Positions 1-7,524 of a DNA stretch of 45,701 bases are shown piece by piece. The stretch lies in contig CAIPNM010000213.1 in NCBI GenBank assembly GCA_903866395.1, positions 1-45,701 of the forward strand, written 5' to 3'. This stretch comes from an uncultured bacterium. GTDB lineage: Bacteria; Pseudomonadota; Gammaproteobacteria; Burkholderiales; Burkholderiaceae_E. Within the stretch, counting starts at the first letter, position 1. Every line of letters starts with the position of its first letter. The notes under the pieces are model-generated. The model saw only the letters and a list, made by a program, of their open reading frames with translations. It searched no databases and was not told where the DNA came from. The translations under genes were made by a program, and so were the position numbers.

Positions 1-5
1 CAGAA

Positions 6-2177
6 TCAGGCGTTGAGACCCACACTCTGAAAGTGCGCGGGACCCGACTTGTAGATGACGATGGGGTCGCGTGCGCGCGGATCGTCTTCACGCAGCTTTT
101 GGATGACCCCTTTGAGATCGCCTTGATTCAGCCGGTTCTTGTTGTTCAGGGGCGCTGCTGAGCAGTCGGGCTGATAGACATTTCCTTTGCCTTCCTGGTC
201 GATGACCACGATCGGGCGGTCGAACATCGCCGCTGCAATGGGGAGCGATTGGGCTGTACCAAATCCGGTCTGCTCGGGCGTGGTGACGTTGAAGCCCCGC
301 GCGAGTTCAAGAAAGGCTGCCCCCAGCACCGCAGCGCGGGTGCTTGACATGTCCGAGCCGGCAAAGCGGGCGATACGCTCAGGCTCTAGTTCGACGAGCT
401 GGCCCATGATCCATTGGCGGATGATCATGCCAGTCTCGAAGGGATCGGATTCGAACGCGGCCCGGAGTTCGCCGCCAGCGGCGTGCGCGAGCGAGGCGAA
501 CATGCAATGTCCATCAGGTGGGATCGCGTGTGTCGTAAAGCCTTCGGCCCGAATGAAAGCATCAATATTGAAGCTTGCTGCCGGGGCTTGGGCCACCGCT
601 CCGTTCGCGCCAGGTTCGTCTGCGCTCGGCTTCTGTTGCCCGAGTGAGAGAAGTCCCTTCTCCGACTCGTCTTCACTCAATTTTTTCAGTACGAGTCGTG
701 TGTGGACTGCGTCAATACGCTCGTTAGCTCCCTTGGGCGGTAACGTGCGGATCGCTGCAAGCAGGGCCTCACGATTGTTATCGGTTCCGAACTCTGCATA
801 CAGTTCCTGCTCCAGCCCGCCGTCATTTTCCAGTCGGCGAACGAGGCCGACCAGCGGGTCCTGCATAAACTGCGCCTGCCGTGCCTGGAGTTCATTTCGG
901 ATAAGTACGACCGGATCGTCGTTGGCGTTTCGATCCAATCGTGCACGATTGTCTTCGAGCCGACCCAGCAAAGCATCGATCGTTGCCTCGGACTGAACAT
1001 CTTTGGCAATCAATGGCGCTGCACTGCGGATCGTATCGGGAACGGATGCTGGGGCGGCTTCGGTTTTCTCGGCCCCGGGTTGCTGCGCATCGGAAACCTC
1101 CGCGGCACCGACCACATACCTTCCCGCTACCGCAAATAAGTCGGGCCGCTGGTTCAGCAGGTGCTCAAGAACCATTGGCGATACAGCCTGAGGATTGACC
1201 CCCAGAGCCATTTTGTCGTGATTCTTGAGCGACGCCACCTCAACGCACATCGCGGCGAACTCGGAGCAAAACATGCTTCGTTTATCCACCCTTCCACCGT
1301 TTGCATGTCGGAGCCCGCTTTCGACTTCTATCTGTGCTCGCCTATTATTTATTGCCGACCGGTAACTCGAAGCCATCGCGCCCAATATGCTGTATTTGAT
1401 CTTTCTGTCCCCGCCCTCCGCGAGCTTAGAAGCCACCTCACGGATCTCCCTGGCAATGTCGGCATTACGGGGTCGGAAAATGACGTATTGGGTGCCCTCG
1501 GCGACGTTCCCCAGGCCTTTCGCCTGGACTCCATGGATATCAGCCTCGGCAATCCTGTCTTTGCCGACTGCGACCGCCGCATGCTCGGACGTTTTGCTTC
1601 CCATTAGCGGGAACTTGTGTCGGCCAAGCTCGGTGGCGCCTTCTGAATTAATCTCCTTATCTTTTTGAAAACGACCCTGAGCAAAAACAATTGCCTTCTC
1701 AACCGTGCCACCGGTCCCTGGGAATATTTTTTTTATCAGGATGTCGCCTTCCTGAAGATGCGGGAGGCTTGTGAGCTCGTTAAACTGATTCACGGTTTGA
1801 ACAACCGAGGAGTCTTTCAATCTACTGTTCGCCCAGTTCCTGTTGTCATTCACCTCATAGGTTTCTTGATTTTTCGAATAAAGCCCCTCCGCAACCCTGA
1901 TCATTTCCGCGATATCGTTAGAGGATAGTTTGGTTCTGGATAAACCGCCCCAGCGCTGCGAAAGCGCCAGCTCTCCAGCGTATCCATATTCCCTCATTAG
2001 AGCTTTTCCGAACTGGTCATGAATGTGCTGGTTTTCCTTAGTGCGTTGCCTGGAGAGAATCCCCCATTTTCTGGAGAGCCACGAGGTTTTCCCGTAGACC
2101 AGTTCGCCGCTGCCCAGCATTTGAACCCGTGAGTAACCCAATATCGAAATTTCGCGGAACTTGTTGATATCCATCAT
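6..2177 (-). CDS. Putative type III secreted effector: permuted papain-like domain plus OTU cysteine protease
   Basis: A 723-residue protein with two separate cysteine-protease-like modules. Residues about 141-360 resemble the YiiX/YaeF permuted NlpC/P60 (papain-like) fold: GDILI at 144-148, a candidate catalytic His199 in SEHAAVAVG, an FRPR strand near 234, and a candidate nucleophile Cys304 in MFCSEF. Residues about 536-720 match the OTU deubiquitinase family: Asp555-Gly-His-Cys558 followed by a helix, a GTAQSLPIAAAMFDRPIVVI segment (640-659) equivalent to the substrate-binding helix and strand, and His715 in AHFQSV near the C-terminus. Residues 1-140 have no recognised domain and would carry the secretion and chaperone-binding signals; 361-535 is a hydrophilic linker. 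The start is ATG at 2177, 25 bases after the chaperone stop; the reading frame stays open further upstream but overlaps the chaperone. The gene encoding its likely chaperone lies directly upstream. OTU proteases cleave ubiquitin chains, which bacteria lack, so a host target is inferred. AT-richer stretches (about 1670-2170) differ from the core genes. Confidence 0.72.
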   Translation of the reverse strand: MMDINKFREISILGYSRVQMLGSGELVYGKTSWLSRKWGILSRQRTKENQHIHDQFGKALMREYGYAGELALSQRWGGLSRTKLSSNDIAEMIRVAEGLYSKNQETYEVNDNRNWANSRLKDSSVVQTVNQFNELTSLPHLQEGDILIKKIFPGTGGTVEKAIVFAQGRFQKDKEINSEGATELGRHKFPLMGSKTSEHAAVAVGKDRIAEADIHGVQAKGLGNVAEGTQYVIFRPRNADIAREIREVASKLAEGGDRKIKYSILGAMASSYRSAINNRRAQIEVESGLRHANGGRVDKRSMFCSEFAAMCVEVASLKNHDKMALGVNPQAVSPMVLEHLLNQRPDLFAVAGRYVVGAAEVSDAQQPGAEKTEAAPASVPDTIRSAAPLIAKDVQSEATIDALLGRLEDNRARLDRNANDDPVVLIRNELQARQAQFMQDPLVGLVRRLENDGGLEQELYAEFGTDNNREALLAAIRTLPPKGANERIDAVHTRLVLKKLSEDESEKGLLSLGQQKPSADEPGANGAVAQAPAASFNIDAFIRAEGFTTHAIPPDGHCMFASLAHAAGGELRAAFESDPFETGMIIRQWIMGQLVELEPERIARFAGSDMSSTRAAVLGAAFLELARGFNVTTPEQTGFGTAQSLPIAAAMFDRPIVVIDQEGKGNVYQPDCSAAPLNNKNRLNQGDLKGVIQKLREDDPRARDPIVIYKSGPAHFQSVGLNA

Positions 2178-2202
2178 CGCTCTCGGTTTGACTCTTGGAG
2201 GT

Positions 2203-2673
2203 TCAGCTTTTGATCCATTGGCGATCGGACGTGGTGCTGCGTTCAGGTAAATCGGAATCCGTGCTGACCTGATTTTTTCCGGCGACTCGAGCTGCCCAAT
2301 ATTCAGCACTCGACACCACAGTTTCCAGTATCTGTGCAAAGCGCTGATACGACATGTATTCGATATTTTCCTGGTACGACAGGGTGACCATACCGGTGGC
2401 TGAGTCCTGCCCAAGCGTAACGCCGCCCGAGCCACGCCAGAGCACGTTGGCATCCAGAATCTCGACGATGATTTCGTCTTCGCGGTCCGGGTGAATGAAA
2501 CCAAGCTGCAGGAAAAAATCAAGGACATTGTTGTCTGGGTGAAATTTCAATTCCAACAGCAAGGTGTCATCAACCGTAAAGCAATAGTAGTGATCCTCCT
2601 GCTCAACAAAGTCGGGAAACCCAACCGCTTTATAAAACTCCGAGAGCAACGCGTTCAGATTGGTCGAGCTCAT
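2203..2673 (-). CDS. CesT-family type III secretion chaperone
   Basis: A 156-residue acidic protein of the size and pattern of class I type III chaperones (CesT/SycE/Tir chaperone family). The diagnostic stretch is at residues 71-89: EILDANVLWRGSGGVTLGQ, which fits the family pattern of a hydrophobic helix, Asn, then GxGGxTLG, followed by a strand (MVTLSYQ, 95-101) and a C-terminal amphipathic helix (about 109-131). Such chaperones act as dimers in the cytosol, holding the N-terminal part of one effector unfolded and delivering it to the secretion ATPase. The ATG at 2673 is preferred because GGAG lies seven bases upstream; an in-frame ATG at 2721 has no ribosome binding site. Its gene is immediately upstream of the OTU/papain-like gene on the same strand, the usual chaperone-effector pairing, so that protein is its predicted client. 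The last 25 residues look disordered. No other secretion gene is visible. Confidence 0.8.
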   Translation of the reverse strand: MSSTNLNALLSEFYKAVGFPDFVEQEDHYYCFTVDDTLLLELKFHPDNNVLDFFLQLGFIHPDREDEIIVEILDANVLWRGSGGVTLGQDSATGMVTLSYQENIEYMSYQRFAQILETVVSSAEYWAARVAGKNQVSTDSDLPERSTTSDRQWIKS

Positions 2674-2748
2674 GACGACTCCAGATGTGTGATCGGGCAG
2701 ACCGCGCAGCACAAGGCTCATGCAGCGGACCGTTTGCCGGTTCAGTGT

Positions 2749-3171
2749 TTATAGATTCCGTTGCCAGAGCCCATGACTCGAGGTTTTGAACTCAACGATA
2801 TTGCCGCAGCCGTCATGAATCAACATGATGCTTTGCTCCTTGACGGTCCCGGGGAAAATCGTGAGCGGCTCGGTGTGGAATCTTGCGTTGGAGGCTTGCA
2901 ACCTCGCGGCGAGGCGTGTCCATTCACGATGGTCAATCACGACACCGAAGTGCCTGCAAGGCGTCGTGATCCCAGACGACACCACCTCGGTCGTGACATG
3001 ACTCGCGTCGGTGGGCTCAACATGGGTGACCAGATGATGGCCAAAGAAGTTCCAGTCAATTCGCGACTCAGCGCTACGCCCTTCTTCGCAGCCAAGTAAT
3101 TCGCCGTAAAAACGGCGGGTATCGGTCAAATTGGTTACCGGAACGGACAGGTGAAAAAGGGTCGGCGACAT
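2749..3171 (-). CDS. VOC-family protein (glyoxalase/dioxygenase fold)
   Basis: A 140-residue protein with one vicinal-oxygen-chelate module: the opening FHLSVPVTNL strand with His7, the DTRRFYGELLGC helix typical of the first beta-alpha-beta unit, and a second half ending in GCGNIVEFK, where the Glu would be the last metal ligand. The family includes glyoxalases, extradiol dioxygenases and antibiotic-binding proteins; the exact substrate cannot be read from the sequence. The start is taken as ATG 3171; a TTG at 3207 in the same frame would add 12 residues but no clear ribosome binding site supports either. It lies between the tRNA-Lys gene and the chaperone-effector pair, so it may be part of the accessory segment or the last conserved gene before it. 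Confidence 0.7.
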   Translation of the reverse strand: MSPTLFHLSVPVTNLTDTRRFYGELLGCEEGRSAESRIDWNFFGHHLVTHVEPTDASHVTTEVVSSGITTPCRHFGVVIDHREWTRLAARLQASNARFHTEPLTIFPGTVKEQSIMLIHDGCGNIVEFKTSSHGLWQRNL

Positions 3172-3494
3172 GGGCGACGCTTTTGTTCGTCGGTTAGGAG
3201 CAAGCAAGTAATCCGGCGGGGAAGTTACTACAGCCTCATCTCGGGCACAAGGACTACCCGTGTCCTCTGTGCGGCCTGGAGATCAATCGCCCCCACCAGC
3301 CGCATGCGCTCGACATCATCGATTGCTGATGAGCCGGCGTTGTCTGTTGCGGGTTGCTGGAATGGACCGGAACAACCGAAAAATCTGCATGGTGCAGACG
3401 CAACAAGAACAAGCGCTGTCAGGCTTGCAAGCTGAAACTTGGTGTTTAGACGAAGCCCGCTGCTGTTGCGACTGCGGGCTGCGTGGGAGAAAGT
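3172..3494. other. Intergenic stretch between the VOC gene and tRNA-Lys
   Basis: About 320 bases without a convincing gene. On the plus strand an open stretch from about 3198 to a TGA at 3322 encodes a short peptide with KDYPCPLCGLEINRP, which looks like a zinc-knuckle type CxxC motif and may be a gene remnant. A perfect seven-base inverted repeat lies close to the tRNA and is listed separately. This is the segment in which an island attachment scar would be expected, but no second copy of the tRNA 3' end is visible here. Confidence 0.5.
3454..3480 (-). terminator. Hairpin downstream of tRNA-Lys
   Basis: The minus strand reads AGCCCGC, 13 loop bases, GCGGGCT, then TCGTCT. The seven-base GC-rich stem lies 14 bases after the tRNA 3' end, where a transcription terminator is expected. 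The T-run is poor, so it may be only an RNA-end-forming or processing hairpin. Confidence 0.45.
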
Positions 3495-3570
3495 TGGTAG
3501 GTCGTGCCAGATTCGAACTGGCGACCAACGGATTAAAAGTCCGCTGCTCTACCGGCTGAGCTAACGACCC
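3495..3570 (-). tRNA. tRNA-Lys (anticodon TTT)
   Basis: The reverse complement gives a complete 76-base cloverleaf beginning GGGTCGTTAGCTCAG and ending in the encoded CCA. The acceptor stem pairs GGGTCGT with ACGACCT (one G-T type mismatch at the end), the anticodon arm holds GACTTTTAATC with anticodon TTT, and the T arm contains the conserved GTTCGAATC. It lies after cpoB on the same strand; in E. coli a lysine tRNA cluster also follows cpoB, so this is a conserved position. Its 3' end faces the accessory chaperone-effector region, as expected for a tRNA used as an integration site. Confidence 0.97.
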
Positions 3571-3584
3571 GTGGAAAGCCAAAG

Positions 3585-3614
3585 ATAATAGCGTTAATTA
3601 CGCAGTCAGGTCAA
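3585..3614 (-). promoter_or_regulatory. Sigma-70-type promoter of tRNA-Lys
   Basis: On the minus strand a -35 box TTGACC (3614-3609) is followed after 18 bases by a -10 box TATTAT (3590-3585), placed 15 bases before the first tRNA base. Spacing and match are good, so the tRNA probably has its own promoter in addition to any read-through from cpoB. Confidence 0.7.
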
Positions 3615-3654
3615 ACCGAAGGGCAAGTGGCACAGGCCTACCGATCAGGCTGGT

Positions 3655-4452
3655 TCACCGAGCGGCTGCTGGTGCTGCGGGAAGTGTTTGCATCCGCTCG
3701 CGCGCCGTGGCGGCCACCTGCGCCTCGGGATACTTTTCGATGAGCGTCTCGAGCGTGCGGCGCGCGGCGCGCCTGTCATTGAGTTCGATCTGCGTGTAGG
3801 CGAGGTTCAACATGGCCTCAGGCGCGCGAGGACTGTCGGCGTGACGCTGCGCCACCGCGTTCAGTGTGTCGGCCGCGCCTTTATAGTCTTTAAGCGCGAA
3901 CTGGCTGCTGCCCAGCCAGTAGAGCGCTGACGGCACATAAGGGCTGGTGGGGTGGTTGAGCAGAAACACCTGAAAGGCTGTTTGCGCGGCACGAAAATCT
4001 TTGGCACCAAAGGCAGCAAGGGCTGCTTCGAAACTACGACGCTCTGCCGGATCGACCCGCTGGCTGCGGCCGTCAATCTCGACCGCCACCGGCTCGAAGC
4101 GCCGCATGCGTGTTTCGAACTCATCGCCCTTGTCGCGCAGTGCTCGCTGTGTGGTGGATAGCTCGTTGGTCTGCTCTTCCAGCATGCCACGCAGTTTGGC
4201 GATTTCCTGCTGCAGGGTTTGGATCTGGCTTTGCAGGGCAAGCTGGCCGCGGGCGGTAGCCTCGAGTCGCTCGAGACGCGCGGTGAGGTCGCTCAGGCGG
4301 GCGCCGAAATCAGCCGTGAGTTTATCGATCCGGGCGCGCTCGGCGAGGATGGCCTTCCTGGCTTGATCATCTTCGAAAATAGCCTGGCTGGTGCCTGGCA
4401 GAAGGAGAGTGGCCGCGCACACTACCGCGGCGATCAGACCGGCTGACTTCAT
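3655..4452 (-). CDS. cpoB: Cell division coordinator CpoB (YbgF), periplasmic TPR protein
   Basis: A 265-residue exported protein. Residues 1-24 are a signal peptide ending TSQA; about 28-110 form a heptad-rich coiled coil (trimerisation region); about 130-255 form TPR repeats, with typical AxYWLGxxxFxxxxYxxA helices. In E. coli CpoB binds TolA and the peptidoglycan synthase PBP1B and couples outer-membrane constriction to septal wall synthesis. It is the last protein gene of the tol-pal run, 69 bases after pal. A strong GGAGG ribosome binding site precedes the ATG at 4452. Length and position match the family. Confidence 0.93.
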   Translation of the reverse strand: MKSAGLIAAVVCAATLLLPGTSQAIFEDDQARKAILAERARIDKLTADFGARLSDLTARLERLEATARGQLALQSQIQTLQQEIAKLRGMLEEQTNELSTTQRALRDKGDEFETRMRRFEPVAVEIDGRSQRVDPAERRSFEAALAAFGAKDFRAAQTAFQVFLLNHPTSPYVPSALYWLGSSQFALKDYKGAADTLNAVAQRHADSPRAPEAMLNLAYTQIELNDRRAARRTLETLIEKYPEAQVAATARERMQTLPAAPAAAR

Positions 4453-4480
4453 GAAGACCTCCGCGGCGGGTGGGGATGGG

Positions 4481-4504
4481 GCTGGCGAGCGTGCGCCCGC
4501 CAGC
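4481..4504 (-). other. Intercistronic hairpin between pal and cpoB
   Basis: A perfect inverted repeat, GCTGGCG and CGCCAGC separated by ten bases, lies 17 bases after the pal stop codon. No T-run follows, so it is more likely to stabilise the abundant pal mRNA or to cause partial attenuation before cpoB than to be a full terminator. Confidence 0.4.
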
Positions 4505-4521
4505 TAATCAAACCCGGACCA

Positions 4522-5079
4522 TTATTGATAGGCGAGATCGACGCGACGATTTTCGGCGAGGGCCGATTCGTCAGTGCCACTATTGCGCGGACGCTCTTCA
4601 CCCAGGCTCACCGCTTCCATCTGGTTCTCGGCCACGCCAAGGGCAACCATGGCCCGACGAACCGCATCGGCCCGCTTTTGACCGAGGGCGATGTTGTACT
4701 CGCGGCTGCCGCGGTCGTCGGTATTGCCTTGCAGCACGACCTTGCGCGTGGGGTTGGCGACCAGGAAGCGTGCATGCGCTTCGAGAACAGGACGAAAATC
4801 ATCTTTGACGACGAAGCTGTCGAAGTCAAAGAAGATGCTGCGACGGGAGAGTGGGTTGTTCGGATCGTTGAACGGATCCTTACTCGGATCGTTGGCAACG
4901 TCGAGTTGCCGGACCGATCGGTCGCCGATCCCGGCCGATGCCGCGCTGGAGCCTGCGCCCGCCGAGTCACCGCGTGACTCGATCGGCGCACCCTTCTCCT
5001 CGAGGGGCGTCGGTGTGCTGCAGGCAGCCAGCAGAGCAGCAAGCGACAGGGCAACTGCTGCGGTTAGGGATCGTTTCAT
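4522..5079 (-). CDS. pal: Peptidoglycan-associated lipoprotein Pal
   Basis: A lipoprotein of about 185 residues with a signal peptide and lipobox LAAC (Cys20 from this start), a Ser/Gly/Ala-rich linker, and a C-terminal OmpA-like domain from about residue 80. The domain starts IFFDFDS and contains GNTDDRGSREYN and GQKRADAVR, the peptidoglycan-peptide binding elements. Pal anchors the outer membrane to the cell wall and is recycled by TolB. Two adjacent ATG codons exist at 5082 and 5079; the second is chosen because GGAGG lies only one base before the first and four before the second. It follows tolB with 46 bases between. Confidence 0.95.
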   Translation of the reverse strand: MKRSLTAAVALSLAALLAACSTPTPLEEKGAPIESRGDSAGAGSSAASAGIGDRSVRQLDVANDPSKDPFNDPNNPLSRRSIFFDFDSFVVKDDFRPVLEAHARFLVANPTRKVVLQGNTDDRGSREYNIALGQKRADAVRRAMVALGVAENQMEAVSLGEERPRNSGTDESALAENRRVDLAYQ

Positions 5080-5128
5080 CATGCCTCCGGAGATAAGGGA
5101 ACGGTGGTGAGCGGTGGATAGGGGATGC

Positions 5129-6409
5129 CTAGCGGCTGAACGGACCCCAGGTGGGTTCGCGGATATCGGCTGCGTCGGAGCTCAGCCGCTGCTTGGTGCG
5201 GCCGTCAATGGAAACTGCCATGAGCGAGTCGCGCCCGGCGGAGCGTGTGGCGTACATGATCCAGCGGCTGTTGGGTGCAAAGCTGGGTGACTCTTCGCGG
5301 CCTCCGTCAGAGAGCACCCTCTCGGAGCCGTTTGCCAGATCACGAACGACCAGTACGAGTCCGCTGTCGCGCCGCGAGATGAAAGCAAGCGAGCGGCCGT
5401 CGGGGCTTACGCGCGGGCTGACGTTGTAAGGTGAACCGAAGGTGATGCGCGAGACGTCGCCTCCCGAGGCGGGCATCCGATAGATCTGGGGCGCGCCGCC
5501 GCGGTCGGAGGTGAAATAGATGAAGCGGCCATCGGGCGTGAATACCGGCTCGGTGTCGATTCCCGACGAAGTGGTGAGGCGCACGGGCGCACCCTCGCCG
5601 GTGGAGGAGATCAGATAGATTTGCGACAAACCGTCACGGGTGAGGGCGACGGCGAGCGAGCGGCCATCGGGCGACCAGGCCGGCGCGCTGTTGCTGCCCC
5701 GGAAATTGGCGACCGCAATGCGTTGGGCATCGGAGAGCGAGTGCACGTACACAACCGGCTTCTGGCTCTCAAACGAGACATAGGCGAGGCGCCTGCCATC
5801 GGGCGACCATGACGGCGAGATGATGGGCTCGGACGAACGCAGGGCGACCGAGGGGTTTTCGCCGTCCCAGTCGGCGATCGTGAGTCGAAAGACGTTGTTC
5901 TGTTTGGTGATGAAGGCGATTCGGGTGGCGAAAATGCCCTTCTGACCCGTGATTTTTTCGTAGATGTAGTCGGCGATCTGATGACCAGCCAGGCGTAGGT
6001 CGCCTTCGGATACCACCAGGGTGCTACGGCCCATGGCGGACTCGCGAACCGGATCGCTCAGCTGAAACCGGATGTCGAGACGGCCGTCAGCCAACCGTGA
6101 TACCGACCCCCCCACCACGGCGTCGGCGCCGCGCGAACGAAGCGCTGGGAAATCGATGTTGGCCGATTCGGAAAGCGTTCCGGTTTGTTCGACCAGACGG
6201 AAAGCGCCGCTTTGCACCAGATCGTTGCGGATCACGTCGGCGATTTGCCGGGGGACCCTGCTGTCGGTGACGAAATTGGCGACTGCAATGGGGTAGCGGG
6301 TTGCGCCGACGCCAGAGACGTCGATTCGCATCTGCGCGGACACACCAACTGGCAGGGCCGGCAACGCCGCGCAGAACACAACACACAGCAGCCGAATCAG
6401 CTTTCGCAT
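5129..6409 (-). CDS. tolB: Tol-Pal system translocation protein TolB
   Basis: A 426-residue periplasmic protein: signal peptide 1-25 ending GVSAQ, an N-terminal alpha/beta domain (about 30-160), and a six-bladed beta-propeller built from PD40-type repeats, seen as repeated WSPDGRxLA and FTPDGRFIYFTSDR motifs. The extreme N-terminus of mature TolB contacts TolA and the propeller binds Pal. The length is close to the E. coli protein (430). A GAGG is five bases before the ATG. A -10-like TATAAT and a hairpin lie in the 95-base gap after tolA, suggesting a second transcription unit tolB-pal-cpoB, as known in E. coli. Confidence 0.96.
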   Translation of the reverse strand: MRKLIRLLCVVFCAALPALPVGVSAQMRIDVSGVGATRYPIAVANFVTDSRVPRQIADVIRNDLVQSGAFRLVEQTGTLSESANIDFPALRSRGADAVVGGSVSRLADGRLDIRFQLSDPVRESAMGRSTLVVSEGDLRLAGHQIADYIYEKITGQKGIFATRIAFITKQNNVFRLTIADWDGENPSVALRSSEPIISPSWSPDGRRLAYVSFESQKPVVYVHSLSDAQRIAVANFRGSNSAPAWSPDGRSLAVALTRDGLSQIYLISSTGEGAPVRLTTSSGIDTEPVFTPDGRFIYFTSDRGGAPQIYRMPASGGDVSRITFGSPYNVSPRVSPDGRSLAFISRRDSGLVLVVRDLANGSERVLSDGGREESPSFAPNSRWIMYATRSAGRDSLMAVSIDGRTKQRLSSDAADIREPTWGPFSR

Positions 6410-6451
6410 GGGGGCCTCGTTCGGAGGAGTCCGAATGACGACAAACCCGTA

Positions 6452-6487
6452 ATTATAGGCGATTGAACGCTTCGGAAGGGTTCAATC
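6452..6487 (-). promoter_or_regulatory. tolA-tolB intergenic hairpin and -10 box
   Basis: On the minus strand an eight-base perfect inverted repeat (GATTGAAC at 6487-6480 with GTTCAATC at 6468-6461) is followed by TATAAT at 6457-6452, 43 bases before the tolB ATG. No good -35 box at 17 bases is visible. The pattern fits a stem that limits read-through from tolQRA combined with an internal promoter for tolB-pal-cpoB. Confidence 0.5.
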
Positions 6488-6504
6488 CTCAATCGTGGAA
6501 GGGA

Positions 6505-7524
6505 TCAGTCGCGCGGTCGATGGGTGATCTCGATCGACTCGCCCGGGCAGTTGCCGTTGGGCATCCTTGGCCAGGGCGAGGATTTGCGGATGGCCTGCTC
6601 GGCTGCCCGATCCCAGGCCTGCTCGCCGCTCGTGCGAACCAGTTGCACCTCAATCACGCGGCAGTCGCGGGTATCGGTCGGCGCCGTGCCTGGAGGACCG
6701 CTCAGGCGGATGCGGAACCGGGCCTCCGGGTTGGCGTTGCTGGCGGTGGAGTAGGTGGTGGCATCGCTGATCAGGCCCTTCACTTGCCCGCCCCAGGTCG
6801 CCATGCCGACGCCGTTGCCAGCCGCAGCACTGCCGCTCGATCCTGAACCCGCTCCCTGCGACAGGAGCTGCGTGGCGCGCGCTCTGTCGGCCTCGACCAG
6901 TTGCTGGCGGCGCTTTTCGTCTTCGGCTCGCTGGCGCGCTTCGGCTGCCTTTTTCTCATCCGCCGCCTTCTTTTCGTCAGCCAATTTTTTCGCCTCGGCT
7001 TCCTTGCGCGCTTTTTCCTCGGCGAGCTTCTTCTCTTCGGCCTCCTTGCGGGCCTTCTCCTCCGCGGCCTTCTTGGCGTCCGCCTCTCGGCGCGCCTTGT
7101 CCTCGGCGAGTTTCTTCTGCTCGGCTTCCTTGCGGGCTTTTTCTTCCAGTGCCTTGCGCTCGCGCTCCCGCTTTTCGTCTTCCTGGCGTTTGCGTTCCTG
7201 TTCGACCGCGATGTCCGGCTTGGGCGCCTCGACCTTGGGTGGGGGCGGCGGTGGCGGAGGTGGTGGCGGGGGCTCGGGCTTTGGCTTGGGAGGTTCGGGG
7301 CGCGGCGGCTCGACCTGCGGGGTAGGGGGCGGCGTCCAGAGTTCGGCGCTCACGCTCTGCGGCTCTTGCGACTTCCAGCGAATGCCAACGAAAAGCAGCG
7401 CGACCAGGAGGCCATGCATCAGCATCGCCAGGACAAACGCCTTGGTCCGCCCCTTCGGCGCGGGCGGCTGTGTGGGCGGGCGAACCGGACCCGACTCGTC
7501 GGGCCCCGGACTCTGTGCGTTCAT
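6505..7524 (-). CDS. tolA: Cell envelope integrity protein TolA
   Basis: A 339-residue inner-membrane protein: one transmembrane helix (about 29-49), a proline-rich stretch (about 65-105, including a run of ten prolines), a long Lys/Ala/Glu-rich helix (about 110-215) that spans the periplasm, and a TonB-like C-terminal domain (about 240-339) with two cysteines, CRVIEVQL and GNC. TolA transmits the force of TolQ/TolR to TolB and Pal. The ATG overlaps the tolR stop codon (ATGA), so the two are translationally coupled. The plus-strand open frames here are shadows of the low-complexity coding sequence. Confidence 0.95.
   Translation of the reverse strand: MNAQSPGPDESGPVRPPTQPPAPKGRTKAFVLAMLMHGLLVALLFVGIRWKSQEPQSVSAELWTPPPTPQVEPPRPEPPKPKPEPPPPPPPPPPPPKVEAPKPDIAVEQERKRQEDEKRERERKALEEKARKEAEQKKLAEDKARREADAKKAAEEKARKEAEEKKLAEEKARKEAEAKKLADEKKAADEKKAAEARQRAEDEKRRQQLVEADRARATQLLSQGAGSGSSGSAAAGNGVGMATWGGQVKGLISDATTYSTASNANPEARFRIRLSGPPGTAPTDTRDCRVIEVQLVRTSGEQAWDRAAEQAIRKSSPWPRMPNGNCPGESIEITHRPRD

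Noticed and set aside
2178-2528. 117-codon upstream extension of the effector reading frame
   Set aside because: It lies inside the chaperone coding region in another frame and its translation is compositionally odd; the ATG at 2177 after the chaperone stop is the natural start.
7200-7335. Dense GGC/GGT repeat tract
   Set aside because: It encodes the proline-rich linker of TolA and is not an independent DNA repeat element.
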